Part shown: positions 47,401 through 56,040 of the stretch, one piece after another
Layout of the letters: the number at the start of each line of letters is the position of its first letter
Numbering within the stretch: position 1 is the stretch's first letter
NCBI GenBank assembly: GCA_014607495.2
Contig: CP053157.1
Span: 11,532,001-11,596,000 of the forward strand
Direction: 5' to 3'
Length of the DNA stretch: 64,000 bases
Origin: Carposina sasakii
Lineage: Eukaryota > Arthropoda > Insecta > Lepidoptera > Carposinidae
Made by a program: the position numbers and the translations under genes
The notes under the pieces: model-generated
Told to the model about the DNA's origin: nothing
The model's input: only the letters and a program-made list of their open reading frames with translations
Database searches by the model: none

Positions 47401-50400
47401 CGACATTCTAGTAGTCTCGCAGGTAATTTCAAAATTTTTTTGGTCACCCCTCGTTTGTAAGATGGCAAAAAACCTACCTCCAAAAAAGGGTCGTAGAGAC
47501 CCTTACAATGGGGGTTTGGGTAGGGAGAGATTTTCTAAGAATAGCTAAACACAAAAATTGTTATTGGGAATTTTTGAAAGTGGCTTTTAGATATTAGGTT
47601 CGAGTTCGAATAAGAAAGTTTATTGTATCGTATACAAGAGAATATCGGGCCTAATATTTAAGATACCGACCTTTTTAGGCCTCCCATATAAAAATTACCT
47701 ATTGTAACTATACAGGGTGTAACAAAAAGGGTATGTTAAGCGAAAAGCTGTGTAAATAGCCCACTATAGAGAACCTATCCACAAAATTTGAGATCCGAAA
47801 TCACATGTTTATTTTTCCCGATAGTATGGAGAATTTTAAAATATGTCAGGAATTTTCATACAATCTTGAATTTTGGAAATAAAGTGGGCTAATGTGATTT
47901 CGAGTTTCAAATTTTGGAAATAGGTTCTCTATAGTGGGCTATTTATACAGCTTTTCGCTTAACATACCCTTTCTGTTACACCCTGTATACATATATAAAA
48001 ATACATAGTTAGATAACCGTTCGTTACAAACATTCCAACTCTAAATAGATACATTTAGGTTGAACCACATTTGTTATAGAACATATAGGTCTGCATGTTG
48101 ACTCTATTAGCTGTACCCGAGGGTTAGCGTCAGGCAGGCGACCGTAAAAACACAATATGCCAAATCCTTGTATATTGCGCTGACTCCATAAATAATCGAG
48201 ACAAGGGCAGGAAGATGATGATGTTGACTATATTACGCGATATAGATCTATTTATTGCAGATTACACCTAGGCATAGAGGAATAAGATGACCTGGTTGCT
48301 TACATTTGTTGCACAGCACGCACACCTGATCCTTGTTCCCCACATGTATCGACATATGGATGGTCAGATGCTCCTTCCTCTTGAAGGCCTTCCCGCATTC
48401 CATGCAGGCGTGTGGACGAACCTCCATGTGCTCTGACGTGTGCCTCTCCAGGTGCTCCTTACGTTTTAAACTGGGTTAACAAAAGTTATAAATAAGAAGT
48501 TTAATAAAAGAAGAGATATTTCTTATAGAGATAAGCTCGCCATTGCGCATTTTTTTTTATTGTGTTATTTTTATCTATGTGTGGGTACAATAAATACGAG
48601 TAATATGTATAAGTTTTATTAAAACTGTGTCCAACGAACCTCTATTTTACATAGACATGGACATTATGGTCGATTCTGACCTTAGTCAGGTCTGTCCCTC
48701 ACCGTTCTTAACATAAATGGCTGAGAGAAAGGGACAGGTAGGACTAACTTTATGTTTAGGTTTAAGTGTGGCAGAATCGATCATATTGATCAGTTACTCG
48801 TACATCTGGCGGTGCTCCTATTCTAATCGTTCTGAGATCTCTTGCGTCACGTGATCAATCCCTTTTCGTGAGGATATACAGGGTGTAACAAAAGGAGTGA
48901 GTTAAGCGAAATGCTACGAATATAGCCCACGACAGAGAACCTAGTTATCCACAAAATTTGAGACTGGAAATAGATAGCAAGAACCTGAGCTGTTTAGAAA
49001 ATCTCCATACCCCATCTGGAAAAATCAACATGTGATTTCGAGTCTCAAATTTTGTGGATAAGTTCCTTATCGACTATATTTATAGCCTTTATTATCCCGT
49101 TGGTTACATGTATAAAATAAGTTATGCAGACTAACCATAAGTATATCAAATTTAATCAAAATCAGTTCGGTAAGTTTTGCGTCACACAACAACCAACTGT
49201 CATCCATCATTTGGCCATATAAAGTATTGTGCTACAATGTATAATCATTGTTCTACCTTTTTAATACACGTGATGTTGGTGTGCCTAATCTTAATAAATA
49301 AATAAATAAAGTCCATTGCTGAACATAGGCCTCCCCCAATGACCTCCACTGCGACCGGTTGGCAGCGGTCTGCATCCAGAAGATACCCGCGATAGGTCAG
49401 CCGTCGATCTTGGTGGCCTTCCCACGCGCTACGGTGTCCTTGGCGGTATGAGGTCTCACTCCACTCTAAAACTTTTAAGGCCCGTCCATCGGTTCTTCGA
49501 GCTATATATTATGCCCATCACCAACATATAGTAAGTGGCGTGGAGGCAGCCGGCCGCAAAACAAAACGATAAAAAATGGGATAAGGGCAGGACGATGATG
49601 ATGAATGATATTATGTTGTAAGTAGGATACGACGAAAATATTTAACGATTTCATTCTTATAGCGAGTTTTATAATATACGTGTAACTATAATTATTCCCT
49701 TACTTATAAAATGATACAACGAATGAAAACTTGGGTAATACGACAATCACTTGCGCTAACCCGAGATCCACTAAAGTTCAATGGAGAAAAACTTATGATC
49801 AGTTATCATTTTACGCGATACTACGATACATTACTCATGTTTCCATGACCGACACTCAGACTTAGATACACATAGTCCAAACCGAGCCGCCCCAGACATG
49901 ATATATTCCATACAGAGCCACTGCAGTCCGCTAACATCTTATATCTACTTAATACGAACAAGATAATTGAGGAATGTTAAAAAAATACCTGTTCTAGACT
50001 CAATAAAACAGCCTGATTATCGAAGCCAGTTTGAATAGAACTCAGAAAGACATAGAAGAGCACAAACGTCCTGCTGCTTCGGCAATTTCGCGAATACTAA
50101 AGCTTATTCCAGTCCAGGCAGACACAGCGGGTGGGCAAAGTCAGCGATACAAATACAAGTACTAAGCTAAGGTACCGTCCGTCCCCGTGCGGGTGCTGCA
50201 GTTGAAAGGTGATGAGCATATTATATTATTCTGAGGTTAATACTAATGGTACCACTGTTACAGAATGGTATCCCGTACAATACTCCCGCCTCGAAATTCA
50301 CTACAAATGTTATTGGAATTATAGATTGATGACGTGGTTATTTAATTGGATTCGTATACAAGGTCTATCCAAAATTTGTGATTATCTTTTGACACTAAAC

Positions 50401-52438
50401 TAGGTAGGTAAAAAGAAACAACTTTCACTATGGGACCAACTCCGAAATATTGAAAAAAAAATTAGCTGTTACATACAATCTCGAATAATTACTGATGAAA
50501 TGTACGGAACAGCAGATTTTTTTTATAGACCTTATACAGGGTGTAACAAAAAGGGTATGTTAAGCGAAAGGCTATGTAAATAGCCAACTAAAAGGAAACA
50601 ACCCACAAAATTTCAGACTCGAAATCACATGTTTATTTTTCCAGATAGTATGGAGAATTTCTAAACAACTCAAGCATGTTTATACAATGTTGAAAAATAA
50701 ACATGTGATTTCGAGTCTCAAATTTTGGAAATAGGTTCTCCATAGTGGGCTATTTACATAGGTTTTCGCTTAACATACCCTTTCTGTTACATCCTGTATA
50801 TAGCTACCGCGTAAACCTTGGATTAGGTTAATGAATAGACAGAAAGAGATGAATGCAGTATCTTAACTCTTATACTTACTTTCAAGCAAAAACTACTAAA
50901 TATTTCCGAAATGTATACTTAGGTACATAGGTAATTGGTATGGTCTATGTGACCGTCAGACTAAAATTAGTCAGGCCTGTTCCTCTCTATTCTTAACATA
51001 AATGGCTGACACAGAAAGTTTATGTGTGACGATCAGAATCGACCACAGTAGGTACCTACTCGTATGTGTGTTTAATTTGATGATTGATTATGTTTATTTA
51101 TCCCATACCAATATTATAGTGATATCTTATCTCTGAGCCCATACCAACTTAAGACAAAGACTTTCGATATCGACTATCGACACATGATCATCATCTTCCT
51201 GCCCTGTTCCCATTTATTTGGGGTCGGCGCAATATGTACTTTTCTTCCATTCATCCCTCCGTCATCTCATTGCTCACTCCCAGTACACGCATATCCTCTC
51301 TCACACAGTCCATCCAACATTTCTTTGGTCTACCTCTTCCTTTATATCCATCCACATTCATGCACAACGCCCTCTGTAAAATATGCCTTTCATCCCGTCG
51401 CTTTACATGCCCGTACCAAGACAGACGATTACTTCGTAACTTGTCTGTAATCGGTGCAACTTTCAGACTTCCTCTTATATACTCATTTCTTATTTTATCC
51501 ATTCTTGTAACTCCACACATCCATCTCGACATTCTCATCTCACTTACATGCAGTCGATTTTCATCCTTTCAGATCCATACAAGACGACAGGTCGAATTAC
51601 GGTCTTGTACACCTTACCCTTTAGCTTTAACGGCATCCGGGCATCGCACGTAACTCCCGTGACCTGTCGCCATTTCATCCATCCTAAACTAAATTCGGTG
51701 CTTTATATCTCGGTCTATTTCCCCATCCCCTTGTAAGACAGAACCCAGGTACTTAGAGTTTGAACAGACTGGCAATGCCACACCATCAAGGGATATTGAC
51801 ATGTTTGACTATCTACACATGATGTAACCCTAAAATACTTAGTACAATATTTCCATGTTCAAGCACTTACCCAGCTCCGCAAATTCCACATAGGAACCTA
51901 TACTCCTTGTTATGGCCGTAACTGTGCACTTCTAACTCTTCTTTGTTCTCGAACTTGTCTGCGCACTCCACACATTGGTACACTGCTGTCCCATCATCCT
52001 TGTAGTCCACATGCGCTATTTTCAACTTTGATACCAAGTTACGTTTCAGTTGTATCAGCAAATCTGAAAATCGCGAAAGAATATAAAATTTATCGTGAAA
52101 ACCACGGAGGAAATAAAAATTTTATTTCCTCCATGGTGAAAACGTCTTTACCTAGCTAGACCAAAATTGAACCCGCGATCTGACTTCGTACTTGAGATAT
52201 CAATAGCTTCTATAACATCAGCGTGGTTGTATTCTGTTTTTACCGGGCCCGGCGACGTGTTAAATAAAAGTTGAAAAAGGAATAACCTTTTGGCAATGTT
52301 TATTTTGTTCAAACTAGGACAAAACTTATAACGAAACAAAATTAAATAAGTACATAGTGAATATAGGCAAGTAGTCTTCTTTGCTCGTACATAATTTTAT
52401 TTTACATACCTCCAGGATTTGTTTCCATGCTTTACCTG
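32487..52438 (-). CDS. Ten-finger C2H2 zinc-finger protein (paralogue 3)
   Basis: Twelve coding exons on the minus strand join in phase to 546 aa: 52438-52420, 52233-52192, 52063-51871, 48470-48304, 46138-45972, 45366-45186, 37293-37172, 36612-36429, 35529-35396, 34413-34245, 33363-33224, 32609-32487. Finger Cys/His positions are about 51/54/67/71, 79/82/95/99, 107/110/123/127, 135/138/151/155, 224/227/240/244, 251/254/267/271, 318/321/334/338, 353/356/369/C371, 426/429/442/446 and 454/457/470/474. Fingers 1-4 match paralogue 1, including the finger-2 intron (GAG|LKRKEH). The PEITIH tail and the following phase-0 intron also match. Finger 8 ends His-x-Cys, so it is atypical. There is no Gln-rich N-terminal domain. 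The second exon's donor is uncertain: the stronger site (52151) shifts the frame, while GTACGA at 52191 keeps it. Probably a nuclear DNA-binding protein. Confidence 0.83.
32836..32990 (-). repeat. tRNA-SINE family A copy
   Basis: The reverse-strand copy includes the B-box region 'gggattcgaacccagc' near 32969 and the 'catgactcg'-like and 'aacctagtcccacact' blocks. Confidence 0.75.
32990..33110. mobile_element. MITE of the CCTAGCATGACC family
   Basis: The ends 'actagcatgaccacg' and 'caggtcatgctagg' pair. The core 'gtggctatatttatcgtatt' matches 28406-28542 in reverse. Confidence 0.65.
33725..33895 (-). repeat. tRNA-SINE family A copy
   Basis: 'cacttcacaacacattaacc' through 'ggttttgtgtcgtgggtgct' to a damaged tRNA head near 33830-33890. 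Confidence 0.75.
34535..34799 (+). repeat. Repeat with tRNA-like 3' end, longer copy
   Basis: The 5' part from 'ttaggatatggttgatcgtt' to 'aaaattcgtcatccgagt' is nearly identical to 37335-37600. The tRNA-like part (34692-34763, 'ggcttagtggttatagcgg' and 'gtgggttcgattcccac') differs from the other copies in its D-arm region. Confidence 0.7.
34963..35265 (+). mobile_element. LINE 3' fragments
   Basis: 34963-35128 matches the (GAT)n-tailed LINE at 12748 ('gtgggtatcgtacgaggcga', 'cctcccgtgttgacaacata'). 35130-35265 is a GC-rich piece with 'gggggacgccggccctgatg'-type wording that looks like part of a LINE body. Confidence 0.55.
35865..35933. repeat. Perfect 30-bp hairpin with 9-nt loop
   Basis: The left arm 35865-35894 and right arm 35904-35933 are exact reverse complements by eye ('cttagggccgattttt' ... 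'aaaaatcggccctaag'). The loop is 'gggtagtca'. The sequence belongs to the AGGGCCGATT family that also occurs at 35754 and 9500. Confidence 0.85.
36165..36385 (-). mobile_element. Non-LTR 3' fragment of the ACTAGTGGACGC family
   Basis: Minus-strand copy from 'actagtggacgcccgcgact' to 'ttataatattagtagga', only about 40 bp from exon 36429-36612. Confidence 0.75.
36845..37150 (+). mobile_element. Non-LTR 3' fragment of the ACTAGTGGACGC family
   Basis: Starts within 'ctgcgtggactgcagaaaaa' and continues through 'gtcgaaattatccgggata' to 'atgtatagatga'. It ends about 20 bp before exon 37172-37293. Confidence 0.75.
37335..37601 (+). repeat. Repeat with tRNA-like 3' end, longer copy
   Basis: The tRNA-like part (37492-37565) has 'tagctcagctggtgagagc' and a perfect T-arm GTGGGTTCGAGTCCCAC. 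The 10-nt flank TCATCCGAGT (about 37480) is the exact reverse complement of the 3' end ACTCGGATGA. C at position 33 argues against a working tRNA. Confidence 0.7.
37967..38224 (+). repeat. SINE-like repeat family B, full copy
   Basis: From 'tctatgctgctctgggagtg' with an A-run to 'attatatgtatgta'. Confidence 0.8.
38505..38990 (-). repeat. tRNA-SINE family A split by a 266-bp MITE
   Basis: The SINE tail (38505-38587) and head half (38854-38990) are collinear with 22157-22372. They are separated by the element at 38588-38853 inserted at a TA-rich site in the SINE body. Confidence 0.8.
38588..38853. mobile_element. CAGGGTGTAACAGAAAGGG-type MITE nested in the SINE
   Basis: The ends 'cagggtgtaacagaaagggt' and 'accctttctgttacaccctg' are reverse complements, and the inside folds too ('aaataaacatgtgatttcga' and its complement). 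Full relatives lie at 47713-47985, 48878-49110 and 50537-50796, with fragments at 23020, 25225 and 27680. Confidence 0.8.
39179..39364 (+). mobile_element. Left part of a non-LTR fragment split by the THAP palindrome
   Basis: It runs 'actagtggacgcccgcaact' to 'gtttttacgtgaaaaa'. The expected continuation 'agagtaacaaacatccatcc' appears only at about 42021-42040, in the same orientation. Confidence 0.65.
39778..40202. mobile_element. 425-bp hAT-like MITE inside the left arm
   Basis: Terminal repeats TAGTGTTGAGTAGGACA are exact at both ends. An 8-bp duplication gcgaaaac flanks it (39770-39777 and 40203-40210), while the right arm keeps a single gcgaaaac. Eight-bp target duplications are typical of hAT elements. 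Confidence 0.9.
40265..40335 (+). pseudogene. THAP-domain first exon, left arm copy
   Basis: A 71-nt open exon starts with ATG and ends at a good donor (CATAG|GTAAGT). It reads MPACSVVVCKNR then SDHKLEGVTFHR, with the Cys-x4-Cys, CKNR and FH features that open a THAP zinc-binding domain, the DNA-binding fold of P-element transposases and related proteins. The second half of the domain (the later Cys and His) is not found nearby, so this is an orphan exon. An identical copy lies inverted at 41829-41759. Confidence 0.75.
40473..41296. mobile_element. 824-bp MITE of the CCGGGCTAGCACG / CCTAGCATGACC type inside the left arm
   Basis: The left end 'ccgggctagcacgacc' and right end 'ggccgtgctaaccggg' pair imperfectly. 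A 3-bp ctg flanks it on both sides, present once in the right arm. Inside are several partial copies of the same family (for example 40745-40860 'aacatgaccagcgaaacatg') and T/A runs. Confidence 0.75.
41759..41829 (-). pseudogene. THAP-domain first exon, right arm copy
   Basis: The minus-strand mirror of 40265-40335, identical by eye over 71 nt, including the ATG (41829-41827) and donor. No continuation of the THAP domain is seen in the loop. Confidence 0.75.
42020..42082 (+). mobile_element. Right remnant of the split non-LTR fragment
   Basis: 'agagtaacaaacatccatcc' to 'attataaatattagtaggat', the usual 3' end of this family. Confidence 0.6.
42083..44490. other. Intron DNA of paralogue 3, mixed unclassified sequence
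   Basis: Contains GC-richer blocks at 42860-43060 and 44050-44120 that share 'gggg[ag]t/acccg' type wording with 44770-44830, and a LINE piece at 43571-43760 ('acctcccgtgttgacaacat'). No exon of the gene and no independent gene found. Confidence 0.4.
44492..44615. mobile_element. 124-bp MITE with GTGGGGTAAGCAAGAACCT ends
   Basis: The left end 'gtggggtaagcaagaacct' pairs with the right end 'aggttcgtgcttaccccac' with one mismatch. An inner pair 'taacgctagcg' and 'cgctagcgtta' extends the hairpin. Confidence 0.75.
47713..47985. mobile_element. CAGGGTGTAAC-type MITE
   Basis: Same ends and core as 38588-38853, with TA at both borders (actaTA and TAtac). Confidence 0.8.
48878..49110. mobile_element. 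CAGGGTGTAAC-type MITE, right end degraded
   Basis: The left end 'cagggtgtaacaaaagg' is clear. The core 'aaaatcaacatgtgatttcg' is present, and the right end has decayed to 'ggttacatgta'. Confidence 0.65.
49310..49610 (-). mobile_element. 3' end of a CR1-like LINE
   Basis: 'gtccattgctgaacataggc' followed by 'tcccccaatgacctccac' and 'ggtatgaggtctcactccac', flanked by AAAT repeats on one side and GATGATG on the other. Confidence 0.65.
50537..50796. mobile_element. CAGGGTGTAAC-type MITE
   Basis: Complete copy with both ends and the internal foldback. Confidence 0.8.
51251..51805 (-). pseudogene. RTE-type endonuclease-reverse transcriptase, C-terminal remnant
   Basis: Minus-strand reading shows YLGSVLQGDGEIDRDIKH, VTCDARMPLKLKGKVYKT and VIRPVVLYGSE, then after a frame break RMSRWMCGVTRMDKIRNEYI, LSWYGHVKRRDE and GRGRPKKCWMDCVREDM. 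These are hallmark blocks of the C-terminal part of lepidopteran RTE-clade non-LTR retrotransposon polyproteins. Stops and frameshifts interrupt it, and no endonuclease domain is present. It lies in the intron 48471-51870 of paralogue 3. Confidence 0.85.
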
Positions 52439-52499
52439 AAAGAAATATGTAGTGTTATAAATAAAAATATTATTATACGCATAGATACACACATGATCA

Positions 52500-52765
52500 C
52501 TTTACCCCCTATCTGGCTCGCCCCATGGAACCGTCACGCGGGGATAAGCCCAGCCGGCGCGGCGAACCCAAAAGGCCCAAAAAAACTTGAAATAGTAATC
52601 CCACCCCAACCTACCAACGGACATCGCCCAAGGCCCAAATTCCCCTCGGTGTAGGGTGACTTTGACTACCCTTTGTCTACCCTAACATCCCCTACAGAGG
52701 GGAGGGGACCCCACTTCGAACGATAAATAGGGTGGGCTTTACCTTTCCCTAACCCTACATCGATT
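52500..52765. other. GC-rich block next to the first coding exon of paralogue 3
   Basis: Base composition contrasts strongly with its surroundings: many CCC/GGG runs, 'cagccggcgcggcgaaccca' and 'ctacagaggggaggggaccc'. Open frames exist on the plus strand, but nothing recognisable. It may be a retrotransposon fragment within the first intron. Confidence 0.35.
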
Positions 52766-52964
52766 CAAAATCCACTACCTGAGGTTTATTTTATGTATTG
52801 AATAGATATTTTACCATTGTAGCCGATTTTATTGGTAAAACACAAAAAAAAACATACATTTATAACGATTTTTAATGAAAGGTTTAAATCGGCGCCAAAA
52901 AGTTACCAATCTAGCGCAACAAGTTAGCTATTAAGGGACAAAGTAATAATTTAAACACACTTAC

Positions 52965-53105
52965 TTGTTGATCATGTATATGAAAATATATCAAATACAC
53001 TTGAAATAAAAAATACACAAATTTACACGGACGGTAAATATAAAAACACGGCAAAAGTACATAACAAAAATATTGAAAAAACGTGCGCTTCCTCCCCTTC
53101 CACAT
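52965..53105 (-). other. Probable 5' UTR exon and promoter side of paralogue 3
   Basis: On the minus strand a T-rich stretch ends at a strong donor (CAACAA|GTAAGT), and the next acceptor (ttctttcag at 52446) leads after seven bases to the start codon at 52438. The upstream edge near 53105 is a guess. Confidence 0.4.
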
Positions 53106-53719
53106 TGGAAAATAAAAACAAAGAACGAATGAACATGAACGAATATTTCGATTTTCGCAAGATGTTCAGTTGAATATATGTAGAGATGCAAGTGCCAGCT
53201 GGCCAGTGTTGCTAACGGTACGATTTAAATCGTATCTATACTACCTTTTTGGTCTTGGTACGATGTACGATGATGTATTCGAAATCGTAGGAAAGACATA
53301 CGATATTTTCAATTCCTATAATCTTCATTACAGTACACAAAATTATATTAAATCAAGTTCATTCTGTCGACCCAAATAAGAAAAACCTGAACGAGACCTA
53401 AATTTCTTTTATTTTTAATGAACGCATCCAACAATCCGGACAAATTAAAAAGATCGTATTATCATTCTATTATCTTTCAACTTTCTTTTTATTGAAATTT
53501 CCTTGGGTACTAGTTTTTTCTTATGCTCCGGCCACATTGTCGCGACACAAGATTCGTGTTGCGTTGTCGCGATAAAACTTCGTGTTCGACTTTACGACGA
53601 AGCACTTGGCTCATTATAAAAACTTCGCGTTGTCGCGACAATCGTAGAGGTGAGGCATAAATATTAGAATAGGTATGTGGATTAGGTATTTTTGGTACAT
53701 ATAACAAACAAGCACTGAG

Positions 53720-53935
53720 GCGACGCACGATTAGGTAATGGATCAGTCACCAAAAATCGATACTAAATATTCACTGAATAAATATTCTATGTATTTATCT
53801 CATACGTACTGGTGAACTTAATAGTAATGGAACGGCCATACTGCAAAAAATTTAGAAACAGATATTTGGATTTTTTTCAAATATTAGTATTAGGTGGAAG
53901 TTACGATTTTTACCTAATCCGAACCATCTCTACTG
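53720..53935. repeat. About 200-bp repeat shared with 63226-63420
   Basis: Blocks 'aatggatca', 'atcgatactaaatattc', 'aatggaacggccata' and 'gatttttacctaatccgaac' recur in reverse order and orientation at 63226-63420. Non-coding. Confidence 0.65.
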
Positions 53936-53995
53936 AGACGCGCAAAGTGTAGCCAACTACACGAACTTTGTCGCGATAAAACCCTTTGATGTGTA

Positions 53996-55686
53996 CAGAG
54001 CTGGGCACCGTTAATCAAATAGTTAACTTTGTTAATCGCTAATCCGTTACTAAAAAAGTTAACTTCGTTAACAGTTAAAGCGTTACATTTCGAAAAAGTT
54101 AACCCAAGTTAACGTTAATCCGTTAACACGTGATAAAAACAACATAATCCCACTAATATTATAAACGCGATGTAAGGATGTTTGTTGCTCTTTCACGAAA
54201 AAACTACTGAATGGATTTAGATGAAATTTTAGATGAAAAAAAATTACATTACATATCGGAATTCAAAATTCAAAATTCTTTATTGACAAATAAAAATCAC
54301 ATAAAACATTGCGGATATCCTTTTAAGTTAATAATAACCTGTGACAGGAGATCCTATTTAATTGTTGGCACATACATATTTATCAACTTTCTATTTTAGT
54401 TTAAAATTTACGTTAAAACTTTAATTACCTACTTTAAATTATTTTATTCTCATAAATTAATTTAATAACCCATAGGCATACTTTTATCCTGGGAAATTTT
54501 TTTTATCCCGGATAATTTCGATATTTTAGTCCACGCGTACGTAGTCGCGGGCGTCTACTAGTACAACGCGTACCGAAGAGGGTTCCGTACGAACCTGTAG
54601 GTATATAAGTAAAAGTTCACCCATCATGACAATCGAGTCATAGAAAAATATGTGATGTAAATTTAAGGTTTTCAGAATTTTCTTTATGTGTGCTATTAAC
54701 ATATCTTCATGACAAATTTTAAGATTCTAGCGCGACTGGAAGTACCCTTTAAGTATTGATTCCCTTGCGAGTTTAAAAAAATGCGGCTTATATTGCTGTT
54801 TCTTTTGATTGCGTTGACATAGAAGTTTGATGTTACAGCTTAAAGTTATTATAGACCTCAGTATTTGATATGAATTTCAATTTAATAACTCTACGCGTTC
54901 ATGAGGAAAGGGGTAGTAAGTTTAGTAGGTTTTGATTCCCTCGCGAGTGTTGAAAATTTGCGGCATAAACGGCTCTATCTTATTGGCATTGGCTTAGAAG
55001 TTTGATTTTCTTATAGCTCCAAACGACCATTGACCTAAGCATTTGATATCAATTTCACCTTGATACCTCCACGAGCTCCTGAGAAAAAGAGTCTTGACAG
55101 ACAGACGGACGGTCGAACGGACAACAAAGTGATCCTATAAGGGTTCCGTTTTTTCCTTTCGAGGTACGGAACCCTAAAAATAATACGGGTGTAATTATTT
55201 GTTGACAATGTTTTTTCATTAATTTGGACTAATGTGACGGACATATTTTTAGACGATTTGATAGTGATATCAAGACCAATTGCTATTTAGGCGAATTGCT
55301 ACATAGACTGACCAGTTATATGTTAGACGCAATGATACACGAACCAAACATATGGGTAGGTTACATGTAAGACATGTTTTTGCGGCGCGGCGCGGTGCGT
55401 GTGGATACTGCAAATCCTAGTGCATTACAGTAAACATACATGAAGGTGTACAACACACTCAGAAGTATGTATAAAACGACCATAAGACTCTATAGTTTGT
55501 ATACAGTAATTTGACATTGAACACATTTAAGGTATTTTATTTTAACACACTTGGATTTGCAGTGGTAACGGAAGTTAACGAGTCCATTAACAGATTTTTA
55601 AGTTAACTTAAAAGTTAACCATTTACTCGAAATGTTAACTTCGTTAATTAACGATTAACGGATTAACGAGTTAATGCCCAGCTATG
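53996..55686. mobile_element. Inner hAT-like element rich in GTTAAC words
   Basis: The ends 'cagagctgggcaccgttaat' and 'gagttaatgcccagctatg' pair imperfectly. Flanking 8-mers gatgtgta and gatgtgcg match at six positions. Both subterminal regions carry many 'gttaac/gttaatc' words. A non-LTR fragment sits inside (54143-54562). Confidence 0.6.
54143..54562 (-). mobile_element. Non-LTR 3' fragment of the ACTAGTGGACGC family, split
   Basis: Minus-strand 'actagtagacgcccgcgact' at 54562 leads to 'tcgaaattatccgggataaa'. The 3' end 'cgcgtttataatattagtgg' is at 54150-54170. Extra sequence lies between. Confidence 0.65.
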
Positions 55687-56040
55687 GATGTGCGGCAATT
55701 TACCTACATTGGCGCGAATTACATTTTGTGTCACGATGGTGATTCGCGACAGGACGAACTCTTTGGCCGGAACATTAGAATTTTCAGCAAAATACGATCT
55801 TTTCTAGTCTGTGGTACGATCCTGTCAAAAATAAAGTTGGCAACACTGCAGCTGGATTAAAGAAATACCCCGCCAGATTCAAGAATTGTTAAAGTTTCCG
55901 TGTTTTTTTCTACCAAACTTCAAGTACATTGCAGCCACTGTTGGTGAAATTTGATTGGCACTCGCTATGAAAATTTAAAATAGGTCTTAGAAAAGTGGAG
56001 TGTATCTTTTAAGTGTAAATAGTGTAATTTAAACAATTTT

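Larger units (their letters stand above)
53524..55774. mobile_element. Middle element with TTA target duplication (Harbinger-like)
   Basis: The ends TGCTCCGGCCA and TGGCCGGAACA pair with one mismatch, and TTA is present on both sides. A subterminal 'gtcgcgac' palindrome recurs at 53539, 53567 and 53633. A 3-bp TWA duplication is characteristic of PIF/Harbinger elements. Confidence 0.6.
53204..55848. mobile_element. Outer hAT-like element, 2.6 kb, non-autonomous
   Basis: The ends CAGTGTTGCTAAC and GTTGGCAACACTG pair with one mismatch. Flanking 8-mers cagctggc (53196-53203) and cagctgga (55849-55856) form a near-perfect target duplication. No transposase frame was found. Two further elements are nested inside. 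Confidence 0.75.

Noticed and set aside
32487..52438. Splitting paralogue 3 into two genes at the 7.9 kb intron
   Set aside because: The exon ending at 45186 leaves half a finger (CPECGK + one base) that is completed in phase by the exon starting at 37293, with no stop or start in between. One gene is simpler, although a read-spanning transcript would settle it.
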